A model generated the notes under the pieces. It saw only the letters and a list, made by a program, of their open reading frames with translations. It made no database searches and was not told the origin of the DNA. Positions 43,472-52,750 of a stretch of DNA of 64,000 nt are shown one piece after another. How positions within the stretch are numbered: position 1 is the first letter of the stretch; each line of letters begins with the position of its first letter. Origin of the DNA: Saprospiraceae bacterium (lineage in GTDB: Bacteria; Bacteroidota; Bacteroidia; Chitinophagales; Saprospiraceae). The translations under genes and the position numbers were made by a program. The stretch lies in NCBI GenBank assembly GCA_028280415.1, contig JANQLV010000061.1:248001-312000 (forward strand), read 5' to 3'.

Positions 43472-45859
43472 ATGCTCAATTATACCCTTGATTTCAATCA
43501 GATAGATATTAAAAGCCTGGCAAAGGTGGGAGGTAAAAATGCCTCACTGGGGGAAATGTTCCAGCATTTAAGTGGGAGAGGAATTAAAGTGCCGGATGGA
43601 TTTGCCATTACGGCGGAAGCTTATTGGAAATTCATGGAGGAAAATTCTTTTGTCAATGTACTTAAGGATATTCTGGAAAAACTGGACAGAGAAAAGTATT
43701 CTAATCTTCACATAATCGGACAAGAAGCCAGAACACTGATTAAAGAAGGGGTTTTTCCTTATGATTTGCAAATAAGTATTCTTTCTGCATACAAAAATCT
43801 GATTGAGCGTTTGGGAGATGATTGCTCCCTTGCCGTTCGAAGCAGTGCGACCGCAGAAGATTTACCGGAAGCCAGTTTTGCTGGACAACAGGAAAGTTTT
43901 TTAAATATAAAAGGAGATGATCAACTATTGCAGGCTTGTCAGGACTGTTATGCTTCTCTTTTTACTGACAGAGCCATTAAATATCGGGAAGATATGGGCT
44001 TTGATCATCTTGAAGTCGCGCTTTCAATAGGAGTTCAGCAAATGGTGCGATCTGATCTGGCCTGTGCCGGTGTTGGCTTCAGTATTGAACCGGATAGCGG
44101 TTTTCGGGATGTGGTGGTACTGACCGGGACCTGGGGCCTGGGTGAAAATATAGTTAAAGGCCGCGTGGAACCGGATGAATATACCGTTTTTAAACCCACC
44201 TTAAATTCTAATAAGCAGAGTATAATTTCCAAAAAACTGGGCAGCAAAAAAGAAATGCTTGTGTACAGTGAAAGTTCGGAAGAGAATACAATCAATATTC
44301 CTACTTCCGTAAACAGGCAAAATCAATTTGTCCTTTCAGATAAAGAGGTAGAGCAATTGGCTAAATGGACCGTTGTAATTGAAGATTATTATAAAATGCC
44401 AATGGATATTGAATGGGCAAAAGACGGTGTGACGGGTGAACTTTATATCGTACAGGCCCGACCGGAAACCATTTATGCAAATAAAAAGATTCGCGCATTT
44501 ACGATATTTAGATTAAAAAACAGGAGCAGGCTTATTACTTCCGGGACCGGATTGGGAAATAGCATTACTGCTGGTAAAGCGAGAATTTTAAATACACCGG
44601 ATCAGGCGCATCTGTTACGGGAAGGAGAAGTATTGGTCACTAAATCAACCGATCCGGACTGGGATCCGATTCTGAAAAAAGCAGCAGCAGTTATTACCGA
44701 TACAGGAGGACGGACCAGTCATGCCGCTATCGTCGCTCGTGAACTGGGAGCAGTAGCTATTGTCGGAACAGGAGATGGTACCGATACAATAAAAGATGGT
44801 CAAATGGTGACCGTCTCGACTGCGAGGGGGAAAACAGGGCATGTCTACGAAGGCCAGCTCGAATGGGAAGAAAAATCCGTAAGACTTGATCAGTTGCCGG
44901 CAATAGAAACAAAGACCATGTTGATTCTCGGTGATCCCGACCGGGCCTTTCATTATGCAGCACTTCCGGTCGATGGGGTCGGTCTGATGAGGCTTGAATT
45001 TGTTATTAACAATAGTATCCGTATCCATCCGATGGCATTGGCGAAATTTGATGAAATTCAGGATATACATGTCCGGGAAAAAATAGAGATACTAACCCAA
45101 GGCTACAAGATTAAAACGGATTATTTTATCGATAAGCTTTCTCAGGCCGTAGCTACTATTGCTGCTGCTTTTTACCCAAAGGATGTCATTGTTCGAATGA
45201 GTGATTTTAAATCGAATGAGTATGCGAATCTCATTGGAGGTGAGCAATTTGAACCCACAGAACAAAATCCGATGCTGGGATTTCGGGGTGCTTCGAGATA
45301 TTGCCACGAAAAATACAAAGCCGGTTTTCGACTGGAATGCGAAGCGATGAAAATAGTGAGGAATAAAATGGGACTAACCAATGTAAAATTGATGATCCCT
45401 TTTTGCCGTACGGTTGAAGAAGGCAAAGAGGTAATTGACCAGATGGCTGAATACGGTTTGGAAAGCGGAGAGAATGGTTTGGAGATTTATACCATGATTG
45501 AAATTCCCAGCAATGTAATCCTGGCGAACAGCTTTGCCGAAATCTTTGATGGCTTTTCGATTGGTTCGAATGATTTGACTCAATTGGTACTGGGTTTGGA
45601 TAGAGATAATGAATTGATCAGCAATTTATTTGATGAAAATAATCCGGCTGTTAAAAAAATGATCGCAGAAGTAATACAAGTAGCAAGAGAACAGGGAATC
45701 AAAATCGGCTTATGTGGACAAGCTCCGAGTGATTTTCCGGAGTTTGCTCAGTTCCTTGTCGAAGAGGGAATTGATAGCATTTCTTTTAATGTCGATGCAT
45801 TGTTCGAAGGGATTAAAAATATTGGTATAGCGGAAATAAAAAATCTGGTTAAAGTTTAG
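43472..45859 (+). CDS. ppsA: Phosphoenolpyruvate synthase (795 aa)
   Basis: The N-terminal nucleotide-binding domain reads VGGKNASLGEMFQ, LAVRSSATAEDLPEASFAGQQESFLNI and GLGENIVKGRVEPDEY. The swivelling domain has the phospho-His site GGRTSHAAIVARELG (about residue 421). The TIM-barrel PEP/pyruvate domain shows NPMLGFRGASRY, MIEIPSN, FSIGSNDLTQLVLGLDRD and the catalytic Cys motif GLCGQAPSD. Full length for PpsA. It converts pyruvate + ATP + water to PEP + AMP + phosphate for gluconeogenesis. It is a single-gene unit with a tandem FNR-like promoter, consistent with metabolic rerouting under the regulon signal. Confidence 0.97.
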   Translation: MLNYTLDFNQIDIKSLAKVGGKNASLGEMFQHLSGRGIKVPDGFAITAEAYWKFMEENSFVNVLKDILEKLDREKYSNLHIIGQEARTLIKEGVFPYDLQISILSAYKNLIERLGDDCSLAVRSSATAEDLPEASFAGQQESFLNIKGDDQLLQACQDCYASLFTDRAIKYREDMGFDHLEVALSIGVQQMVRSDLACAGVGFSIEPDSGFRDVVVLTGTWGLGENIVKGRVEPDEYTVFKPTLNSNKQSIISKKLGSKKEMLVYSESSEENTINIPTSVNRQNQFVLSDKEVEQLAKWTVVIEDYYKMPMDIEWAKDGVTGELYIVQARPETIYANKKIRAFTIFRLKNRSRLITSGTGLGNSITAGKARILNTPDQAHLLREGEVLVTKSTDPDWDPILKKAAAVITDTGGRTSHAAIVARELGAVAIVGTGDGTDTIKDGQMVTVSTARGKTGHVYEGQLEWEEKSVRLDQLPAIETKTMLILGDPDRAFHYAALPVDGVGLMRLEFVINNSIRIHPMALAKFDEIQDIHVREKIEILTQGYKIKTDYFIDKLSQAVATIAAAFYPKDVIVRMSDFKSNEYANLIGGEQFEPTEQNPMLGFRGASRYCHEKYKAGFRLECEAMKIVRNKMGLTNVKLMIPFCRTVEEGKEVIDQMAEYGLESGENGLEIYTMIEIPSNVILANSFAEIFDGFSIGSNDLTQLVLGLDRDNELISNLFDENNPAVKKMIAEVIQVAREQGIKIGLCGQAPSDFPEFAQFLVEEGIDSISFNVDALFEGIKNIGIAEIKNLVKV

Positions 45860-45973
45860 TAATCTAATTATTAGGATCAATGTACTGTTTTTAGATCGAG
45901 AGGCTATGTTTAAATATTAAATTATTCTTGAATATGTCATTTGGCCTTCGTATCTTAAGGGGCAGCGAAAGAT

Positions 45974-45987
45974 TTGCCTTGTGGCAA
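45974..45987. promoter_or_regulatory. Palindrome upstream of the first cargo gene
   Basis: TTGCCTTGTGGCAA has perfect 5-bp arms with a 4-bp spacer and lies 38 bp before the cargo start codon. It has the spacing of the FNR-like sites but a different half-site (TTGCC). It could be an operator or an mRNA hairpin; weak evidence. Confidence 0.25.
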
Positions 45988-46024
45988 CAGGTAATACTAG
46001 CTTCAAAACCCTAAAAAACAAAGC

Positions 46025-49000
46025 ATGCGCCATCCTTCTGGCAAAAAACCAGATTCCAAACATAATCACGATCCTCGAAACGAAAACAGTAAAAGTACCG
46101 AGAGTACCCTTACACCTGCTTTTGAAGATCGTCGTCCCGGGACAGTTGCTCAGCGCAAACTACAGGAAAAAGCGGATGAGTTTGTCAAGACTTCAACTAT
46201 TCAAAGACAAAAAAACAATACGGGCTTACCGGATCAACTTAAATCAGGCATTGAAAATTTGTCCGGTCTATCCATGGATGATGTTAAGGTGCATTATAAT
46301 TCAGCTCAGCCAGCGCAGATCAATGCCCATGCTTATGCTCAGGGAGCTAATATTCATCTTGCTCCCGGGCAGGAGAAGCACCTGCCCCACGAAGCCTGGC
46401 ACGTCGTTCAGCAAAAACAGGGGCGTGTCCAACCGACTGGCCAATTAAAAGGCAATATAAATCTTAATGATGATGCAGGTCTGGAAAAAGAGGCCGACAA
46501 AATGGGAAATCAGGCTATCCAGCAGAAAACTTCGGGAGCAACACTACAGAAAAAATCAAGCTCAGCTGCAAGAGCTGTAATTCAAAGAAAAGTCAATAAT
46601 CTCAATAATTATTTTCATAACAATTATGATAATTACCTCGGCCCAGATGATTCTCCGGCCCACAAAATTGATCAGGAAGTAAAGGATTATAATAACATCA
46701 GAGCAGGGCATGCTAAACATGATATATATGTTAGCCAGATCGTAGATTTAGAATCCATTCAAGGATTGGAAGCTCAGGCATTTCAAGAAATAACTCAAAG
46801 AATAAGAGCCAGAAAAACACAGAGAGAACAGAATAAAAGAGTTTTTGAGGCTTCTAATCGTTTGGATACTCAGCGAATAAGTCAAATTGATCAGAGGCTG
46901 GAGGCAATAGAAGAGGAATTAGACTCTGCAGAAGACACTGGTGATCTGGTGAGGGAACAGCAGGCTTTAGGAAGAGAAAAACAAAATCTGGAGCAAAGCG
47001 TCCATGCAAGAACCCAACAGATTGCGGTACTTCGGATTGAAATTGCAGTATTGGACAACCAACTCACTACTGACCTGGGGAATGACCAGGGACAATTTCA
47101 TACAGAGGTCGGAAACGAAATTATTGCAGTCAGGGGAGAAATACAAAACAGCGCTTTAACTGCCAGGTTGCCTTCGATTGAAAAACTCGGGACAAGGTTT
47201 TATCAGGATAGAGCCCCTAAAAAGATCAATGCACTGATTCAGAAATTAAATGGAGCGGGAAACCCCAATGAGAAGTTTCCAATTGTCATGGAGCTGGATG
47301 AGGCTATTTATAGCTGGAAAAATACTTATACTTCCGGGGGGCATTTGAAAGTGAAATACAGAGGCCTTTCGGAGAATTATGAAGCCCGCTTAGCGACGGT
47401 TAAATTAATCGAGCATCAATTGCAGTTTACGCGAAATGCAATACTGCAAAATGTTTTTGGAGGTGCTGCCGCTGCCGCCGGAGATGGTGGCGGACTTGGC
47501 CGGGATATTATGAATTTTGGAAAAGAAGCCGGAAGTACACTTGCTGCACCCGGTAGAGGCTCTCGTTTTGCCGGAGGTGCGGGTAGCTCGACCGGACTGA
47601 CAGGTGAACTAAAAGAGACTGGGAAGATCGAGATTCCGGGCATCTGGTCTGAAAGCTTTAGTCCGGAACAGATTTCCAAACTAAGCGAATATCTCAATGC
47701 CGCAGGTGCCGGCGTAAATGGCTTAGGGCAGTTTTTCCGTTTAATGGAAATAGCCGACAGCTGGAAAACTTTCAAAGCGAATAAGACAAAGTTGAATGCT
47801 TTGATGCTCGCTTTGAATATTGCGGATGTAGGAGCCACGACGGCTGCGGAAGTGGTGATGGCGGGAGATAACATCACCAAGCTTAAAGAGGGTAAAAGTC
47901 TGGATGAATCGACTAATTGGTCAAAACCCGGTTGGGAGAATGCTGCAGTTGTGACCACCGGCCTTGCCCAGGGTGTTTTCGCCCTCAAGAATTTGGCGCT
48001 GGGAATTATCAGTTTGCGCAAAGCTTATCAGCGGAAGGGCATCGATAATGATAAAATGTTTACCCATAGTTTGCAAGGCGGTATATCGCTGACTAAAGCT
48101 GTTATTAGTGGTATGCGGACTGCGCAAAGTGTTTATAAAATTATCCATGCGACCGTACCACCTGCTTTATTACATGCGATCCCTTTTGTTTCCCTGGCGC
48201 TGGATCTTATTGAATTGATTGAGTCGATCTATAGAACTGCTCAGGGTTATAAACAACAAAGGGCAATGGAAGAAAGGATGGCAAAATTCGAAAATTCTGC
48301 ACATCCTGGTTTTTTCAGGCATCTTAACGATGACCGGATTGCCCGTAAAGAAACCCGGGGAGTCTTTGCGCTGGGCTTTGGAGCTACCCGTAAGAGCTAT
48401 CGGCGATTCAACCCCTGGGTAATGCATGAGATTGATGCACGGGGCGCCGGAGGTCTGCAAATCGATATCGATGGACAAGGTGCTACCACTAATCTGAATG
48501 CTACAGATGTTAAAGAAATTAAGGAATACGAGTACCTGAGCAAAATGCAGGAGATTAATCAGAAACGCAAAACGAAAGGTGGTTTGGATGCAATTAAGAC
48601 ATTGGTTAATATGACCGGAGATATTCTTACCTTAGCACATGTTGCCGCTATTGGTGGTGTTGCACTGAAATCATTGACAACGGTTGGCTCTTTGACCCAT
48701 AGTGGCTCTAAATTGGCGCAGAAAGCCTATCGAAACTATAAAAGGTCCAAATTAGAAGATGAGCATGGAGGGATGGGAAGTTTTACGAATGTTAAAGCAT
48801 ATAATGATGCTGTCGGAGGTCGTGAAGCGGTTGATAAATCCACCAAGCAAAAAGAGACAGAATATTTCCGCCATGCAACCTACATTTTAGACCGTTTAAC
48901 TACTATGGCCGTTGCAGGGCATGGTCCTGCAAATATTGATAATGCCGTCGAGGTTTTTCAGGATAATAAAAAACTATTGAAGGCCACCGGCGTGGATTAT

Positions 49001-49075
49001 TATGATTTTATAAATACTTCAAATGTGGATGATCAGGTAAAACTCTTAATAAAATCAATGAAATCCGGCCGCTAA
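46025..49075 (+). CDS. eCIS-core (DUF4157) domain protein, probable cargo/effector 1 (1016 aa)
   Basis: Residues about 35-175 form the eCIS-core/DUF4157 module: TAQRKLQEKAD, LPDQLKSGIENLSGLSMDDV, VHYNSAQPAQINAHAYAQG and the HExxH motif HEAWH at residues 122-126, then VQQKQGRV and LEKEADKMG. A coiled-coil region (about 230-370) and a Gly/Ala-rich linker (about 478-530) follow. The C-terminal half has several Ala/Ile/Leu-rich helices (residues 600-780 and 860-910) that might interact with membranes. No known enzyme domain is recognised. Position at the head of an eCIS locus and the modular layout suggest a delivered effector; that role is inferred. Confidence 0.85.
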   Translation: MRHPSGKKPDSKHNHDPRNENSKSTESTLTPAFEDRRPGTVAQRKLQEKADEFVKTSTIQRQKNNTGLPDQLKSGIENLSGLSMDDVKVHYNSAQPAQINAHAYAQGANIHLAPGQEKHLPHEAWHVVQQKQGRVQPTGQLKGNINLNDDAGLEKEADKMGNQAIQQKTSGATLQKKSSSAARAVIQRKVNNLNNYFHNNYDNYLGPDDSPAHKIDQEVKDYNNIRAGHAKHDIYVSQIVDLESIQGLEAQAFQEITQRIRARKTQREQNKRVFEASNRLDTQRISQIDQRLEAIEEELDSAEDTGDLVREQQALGREKQNLEQSVHARTQQIAVLRIEIAVLDNQLTTDLGNDQGQFHTEVGNEIIAVRGEIQNSALTARLPSIEKLGTRFYQDRAPKKINALIQKLNGAGNPNEKFPIVMELDEAIYSWKNTYTSGGHLKVKYRGLSENYEARLATVKLIEHQLQFTRNAILQNVFGGAAAAAGDGGGLGRDIMNFGKEAGSTLAAPGRGSRFAGGAGSSTGLTGELKETGKIEIPGIWSESFSPEQISKLSEYLNAAGAGVNGLGQFFRLMEIADSWKTFKANKTKLNALMLALNIADVGATTAAEVVMAGDNITKLKEGKSLDESTNWSKPGWENAAVVTTGLAQGVFALKNLALGIISLRKAYQRKGIDNDKMFTHSLQGGISLTKAVISGMRTAQSVYKIIHATVPPALLHAIPFVSLALDLIELIESIYRTAQGYKQQRAMEERMAKFENSAHPGFFRHLNDDRIARKETRGVFALGFGATRKSYRRFNPWVMHEIDARGAGGLQIDIDGQGATTNLNATDVKEIKEYEYLSKMQEINQKRKTKGGLDAIKTLVNMTGDILTLAHVAAIGGVALKSLTTVGSLTHSGSKLAQKAYRNYKRSKLEDEHGGMGSFTNVKAYNDAVGGREAVDKSTKQKETEYFRHATYILDRLTTMAVAGHGPANIDNAVEVFQDNKKLLKATGVDYYDFINTSNVDDQVKLLIKSMKSGR

Positions 49076-49094
49076 TTTTTAAAACAAACTTATT

Positions 49095-49610
49095 ATGATA
49101 TCCGAAACGGAGCAAAAACGACAATGGGTAGATTTAGAATTTTTACAAACGACGATTAATAATGCGGGAATAAAAACTCAACTTATTCCGGCCTCTGAAG
49201 AATTTCCTCAACCGGTACTGATCGGTTCGATGCCGGATTCTTACCAGGGACCGGAAGCAGAGTTTCAATTGACTTACCTTGCCATTGAAGGGATGTTATC
49301 GGAAGTGACACTTTTGCAAATCCATCTGTACTTAGCAAAAGAATTAAAAGAAGAAGAGATCAATCATAAGGACTTGTTTTATGCAATGAATACGCGCAGC
49401 TTGCTCGGGTATTTTGGCATGGAAGAAGGACAGTTGTTTTTTAGATATGTTTTTACAAATCCCAGATATAATCCGCCTAATGAAGAGGTGTTTATGGAAA
49501 CCCTGGGTTTGTGTTTTGGAAATTTTGGAAATTTTGCCAATCTGATTGCACAGCTTGATCAGGGAGAAAAGAGCAGAGCGGAACTCATTCATAGCCTTGA
49601 GCAGGAATAA
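49095..49610 (+). CDS. Small acidic protein between the two cargo genes, possible cargo chaperone (171 aa)
   Basis: The sequence is acidic and soluble with no signal peptide. Its layout (LIGSMPDSYQGPEAEFQLTY, then YLAIEGMLSEVTLLQIHLYLAKELKEEEI, ... LLGYFGMEEGQLFFRYVFTN ... HSLEQE) is reminiscent of YbjN or type III chaperone-like folds, but I cannot assign a family. It lies 19 bp after cargo 1 and 4 bp before cargo 2. A chaperone or loading factor for one or both DUF4157 proteins is an inference from size, charge and position. Confidence 0.7.
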   Translation: MISETEQKRQWVDLEFLQTTINNAGIKTQLIPASEEFPQPVLIGSMPDSYQGPEAEFQLTYLAIEGMLSEVTLLQIHLYLAKELKEEEINHKDLFYAMNTRSLLGYFGMEEGQLFFRYVFTNPRYNPPNEEVFMETLGLCFGNFGNFANLIAQLDQGEKSRAELIHSLEQE

Positions 49611-49614
49611 TTTT

Positions 49615-51852
49615 ATGAAAACACCATTAAAATTTGACCAGCAAATAAAAGAAGCTCCGGTAAACCAGCTTCAAACTAAACAGCAAACGTCTCGAAAGGT
49701 TTTTCCTGCTTTTGAAGATAGTAGAACGGAAGCTACCGCTCAGCGTAAACTTCAGAAAAAGGCCGATAAGAGCCTGGTTTCTCAGCGAGCTATTCAATTA
49801 CAAAAAAAAGCAAATCAATTTTCCGCCAAGCAGGCTATTCAGAAGCAAGAAAACAAAACCGGCCTTCCGGATAATTTAAAATCCGGGATCGAAAACCTCT
49901 CCGGCTATTCGATGGATGATGTGAGGGTACATTATAATTCTGATAAGCCTGCGGAATTAAATGCACATGCCTATGCTCAGGGTACGGATATCCACCTTGC
50001 TTCCGGGCAAGAGAAACATCTGCCCCACGAAGCCTGGCATGTCGTACAGCAAAAACAAGGAAGAGTGAAACCGACGATGCAGATGAAGGAAAAGGTAAAT
50101 ATTAATGATGATCAGGGCTTGGAAAAAGAAGCGGATATGATGGGAGCCAAGGCAATGCAAATGAAATACGCACCTAATTCTGTCTCGGAAAAGGATAGTA
50201 AATTAAATGCCAATTCTAAAAATAGAAATACAACAATACAATCAAAGTCTCCCGTTCAATTAATTAAATATAAGAATACCTGGCGGGGAAGAGAGGGGAA
50301 TTGGAAGACATTCTTAGGGTACTGGGCAGACGAAAAGGCCGAAAATAAATGGAGGGATATTGAAAAAGCGCTAAATGCGGTTAAGGAATTATTCGATTCT
50401 AAAAAGGCAGAGATCAATAGCCAGGAGAAAATTACAGAGATACAAGCCAGGATAAATAAATTAGATAGCGAAACAATTCCTTATTCGGAAGCTGATTCGA
50501 CACTTAAACAAATTCAGGATATAAAAGCAGAGATCGAAAAATTAATAGCAAAAAAAGGAAAGGAGACAACTAAAGATCAAGAAAATACTATAACTGTTAA
50601 TCATAATAATCCACCCGCCGAAGAAAAGGAGAAAGAGAAGGAAAATAAAATAAAGGATTTGGAAGAGGTTGAAGAAAAGGGCAGAGGCCATTTAATGGAA
50701 GAAGCTGTTACCGGGTTTGAGGAATTAGGTAGAGCATCAACTGAGATAAGGGAGAAAGACGAACGTAGTGAAATAGAAAAAAAACAAAAAGAAGACTTAC
50801 AAAGAATTCAAACAGAAAATGCGGGAGTTGCTGCATTTATCGGGAAACATTTGAATACATCATCTGATAAGGTATCAGATCATAAGAAAGAAATAATAAG
50901 AAGGTGTCTTTACCATCCGAAATCTATTTTTAAAAACAACAAAGCAGTTATTGTAAAATATCTTGATTTGGGAGCTCATATTAGTAGTAGCAAAACCACT
51001 AATGTAGTAGGGGAGGAACATAATCAATATCCAACTGTGATTGATATGATCCGGGAGCATTCTATAACTGGCGCTATTCATGAACGATTTAAAGAATCCA
51101 TGCCCTTTGATAGTAAAGTAGCCAGAAAAGATAAAAAACTAGTCGATATTGGAAATGAGGTGACGGTGATTAATAGTAAAGCTAAAGAAAAGTCAAATTT
51201 AGGTGAAGATGTAGGAGCGGGGGAGTCTATACTTGGCTTTGCCGCCTTTGGAGGCTCTTATATTGTGGAACAATATGATCAATTTATTCAGGCTAGTACA
51301 GATGCGGAAAAAGAAGAATGCTGTTCAAATCTTAAAAATCATTATAAAAGACAATTAAGGACAACCTTATTGGTAGCAATAAAATACGTTTATGGACAAG
51401 GAGCGGATTTTAGAAAAGCTCAATTGGAGGAGGACAAATTAGATGATAAAGATTATTTAGAGAAAAACGCTAATGAAAAAGCTAAACTTATTCAGGAATT
51501 ATTATACGAAATTATAAAGCTTCCCGGCAATTATAAAAATTTGACAAACTATATAAACAATATTACAATTGGTGAAAAAAGCCAACAACCATTAAGTTTA
51601 TTGAGTGAACCTTATACTCACTTGTCTGCAAAAGCAGCTAAAGGGCTTAAAAGGGATACAGATTGGGAAATTCTAAAATTCAGAGATCAGTCAATGATGC
51701 ATATCATAGAACGAGGAATTCAAAAAGGAGTCAAACTGCTAGGCTATGGGAGAACACATGTAGAAACGGTTAAACATTATAAAGATAGGATTGATGGACA
51801 TCAAAATCTTAAAGTCTATTTAGAAACTATAGATTTTATCAAAGATGTTTGA
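49615..51852 (+). CDS. eCIS-core (DUF4157) domain protein, probable cargo/effector 2 (745 aa)
   Basis: The start is the ATG at 49615 (MKTPLKFDQQ), 4 bp after the preceding stop. Residues about 38-185 repeat the cargo-1 module nearly word for word: TAQRKLQKKAD, GLPDNLKSGIENLSGYSMDDV, HEAWH at residues 138-142, VVQQKQGRV and LEKEADMMG. From about residue 200 the sequence is unrelated to cargo 1: a Lys/Glu-rich coiled-coil (to about 390) then an unrecognised domain (about 400-745). The 3' two thirds is visibly more A/T-rich than its neighbours, which fits recent acquisition. The toxic or effector activity is unknown. Confidence 0.85.
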   Translation: MKTPLKFDQQIKEAPVNQLQTKQQTSRKVFPAFEDSRTEATAQRKLQKKADKSLVSQRAIQLQKKANQFSAKQAIQKQENKTGLPDNLKSGIENLSGYSMDDVRVHYNSDKPAELNAHAYAQGTDIHLASGQEKHLPHEAWHVVQQKQGRVKPTMQMKEKVNINDDQGLEKEADMMGAKAMQMKYAPNSVSEKDSKLNANSKNRNTTIQSKSPVQLIKYKNTWRGREGNWKTFLGYWADEKAENKWRDIEKALNAVKELFDSKKAEINSQEKITEIQARINKLDSETIPYSEADSTLKQIQDIKAEIEKLIAKKGKETTKDQENTITVNHNNPPAEEKEKEKENKIKDLEEVEEKGRGHLMEEAVTGFEELGRASTEIREKDERSEIEKKQKEDLQRIQTENAGVAAFIGKHLNTSSDKVSDHKKEIIRRCLYHPKSIFKNNKAVIVKYLDLGAHISSSKTTNVVGEEHNQYPTVIDMIREHSITGAIHERFKESMPFDSKVARKDKKLVDIGNEVTVINSKAKEKSNLGEDVGAGESILGFAAFGGSYIVEQYDQFIQASTDAEKEECCSNLKNHYKRQLRTTLLVAIKYVYGQGADFRKAQLEEDKLDDKDYLEKNANEKAKLIQELLYEIIKLPGNYKNLTNYINNITIGEKSQQPLSLLSEPYTHLSAKAAKGLKRDTDWEILKFRDQSMMHIIERGIQKGVKLLGYGRTHVETVKHYKDRIDGHQNLKVYLETIDFIKDV

Positions 51853-52065
51853 TTAAAGAGACATGAATAAATATTTGTATAGTCCTCAGCATAGATAATG
51901 CTTCTTGAAAAAATATGAACCATAGAATTATAAATTTATCAAATTAGCAGCGTTGAATAGCAAAATATGAATGTTTAAATACATGTATTAGAGACTGAAA
52001 TTTAATATTAATACGCATAATGATATTTTTTCATATCAAAATACACATAAATTCCTTTTTTTAAT

Positions 52066-52073
52066 TATATTTG
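52066..52073 (+). promoter_or_regulatory. Candidate -7 box ahead of the eCIS structural genes
   Basis: TATATTTG is a perfect Bacteroidota -7 octamer, 84 bp before the DUF4255 start codon. No good TTG -33 element or FNR-like pair accompanies it. The rest of the 304-bp gap 51853-52156 holds no gene I can see. Confidence 0.45.
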
Positions 52074-52156
52074 AAACGCTAAGCGGGAATTCTACCCAAA
52101 CAAGTGTACTACCGTGAAGCACTTTTTAAGATAACTCCAAAAAAACCTTTCTTCCA

Positions 52157-52750
52157 ATGATCGGAAGTCTACTGGATCTTGTGGTCCAAGAACTAAATAG
52201 TGTAATCTGTCGAAGATTAGGGATCAATCCCGCTACTTCTCAAAAGGTAGCACTCTCTCCGATTATAGAATCCGATGGCTCCTTGGCGGTCAAAGACAAA
52301 AACCTTCTCCTGTTTAAGTTAATCAATATCGAAATGGATCCGGTAGCCAATGGGCCGCAGCCAACTGCCGGTTTTCCCGGAAACGGAAGCTCGCTTATTA
52401 AGGCTTCGCCTATCTACTTGAACCTGAAAGTTATTCTTGCAGCTCATTTCAAACCCGAACAAATCAAAGAAGGACTGGATATTCTTACAATGGGAATTGC
52501 CCATTTTCAGGGAAAACCTGCCTGGAATGCTCAAAATACACCCGGATTTCCGGAAAGTGTCAATAAGCTCCTGTTTGAAATGGAAACGATTGATTTAAAC
52601 CAACTCGGACATCTCTGGGGGGCAATCGGAGTGAAATATATGCCTTCTGTTTTGTATAAGGTAAAAATGATAACTATTGATGACAGTACCATTAAGGAGT
52701 TTATTCCTTCGGTCATAGAACTTTCTACAACAGTTAATACCTCAGAATAA
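52157..52750 (+). CDS. eCIS DUF4255 (Pvc16/Afp16-type cap/terminator) protein (197 aa)
   Basis: The start MIGSLLDLVVQELNSVI, then LKDKNLLLFKLINIEMDPV and the middle block PIYLNLKVILAAHFKPEQIKEGLDILTMGIAHFQGKPAWN, match the DUF4255 (Pvc16_N) family. In PVC and Afp systems this protein caps the tube and sheath and sets the end of the particle. Putative Leu- and Ile-rich C-terminal part (LGHLWGAIGVKYMPSVLYKVKMITID) is also family-typical. It opens the structural operon; its stop overlaps the ATG of the next gene (TAATG). Confidence 0.9.
   Translation: MIGSLLDLVVQELNSVICRRLGINPATSQKVALSPIIESDGSLAVKDKNLLLFKLINIEMDPVANGPQPTAGFPGNGSSLIKASPIYLNLKVILAAHFKPEQIKEGLDILTMGIAHFQGKPAWNAQNTPGFPESVNKLLFEMETIDLNQLGHLWGAIGVKYMPSVLYKVKMITIDDSTIKEFIPSVIELSTTVNTSE

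Noticed and set aside
46388-46402. HEAWH motif as proof that the cargo proteins are active proteases
   Set aside because: The motif is a conserved part of the DUF4157 module, but no further zinc ligand or activity can be shown from sequence alone.
45981-46448. 155-codon frame in the 5' part of cargo 1
   Set aside because: It is a shifted frame of the clearly coding DUF4157 gene, with unlikely composition.
52021-52038. TGATAT-N6-ATATCA palindrome before the DUF4255 gene
   Set aside because: Its half-sites are spaced differently from the FNR-like pairs and it has no partner; probably chance in A/T-rich DNA.
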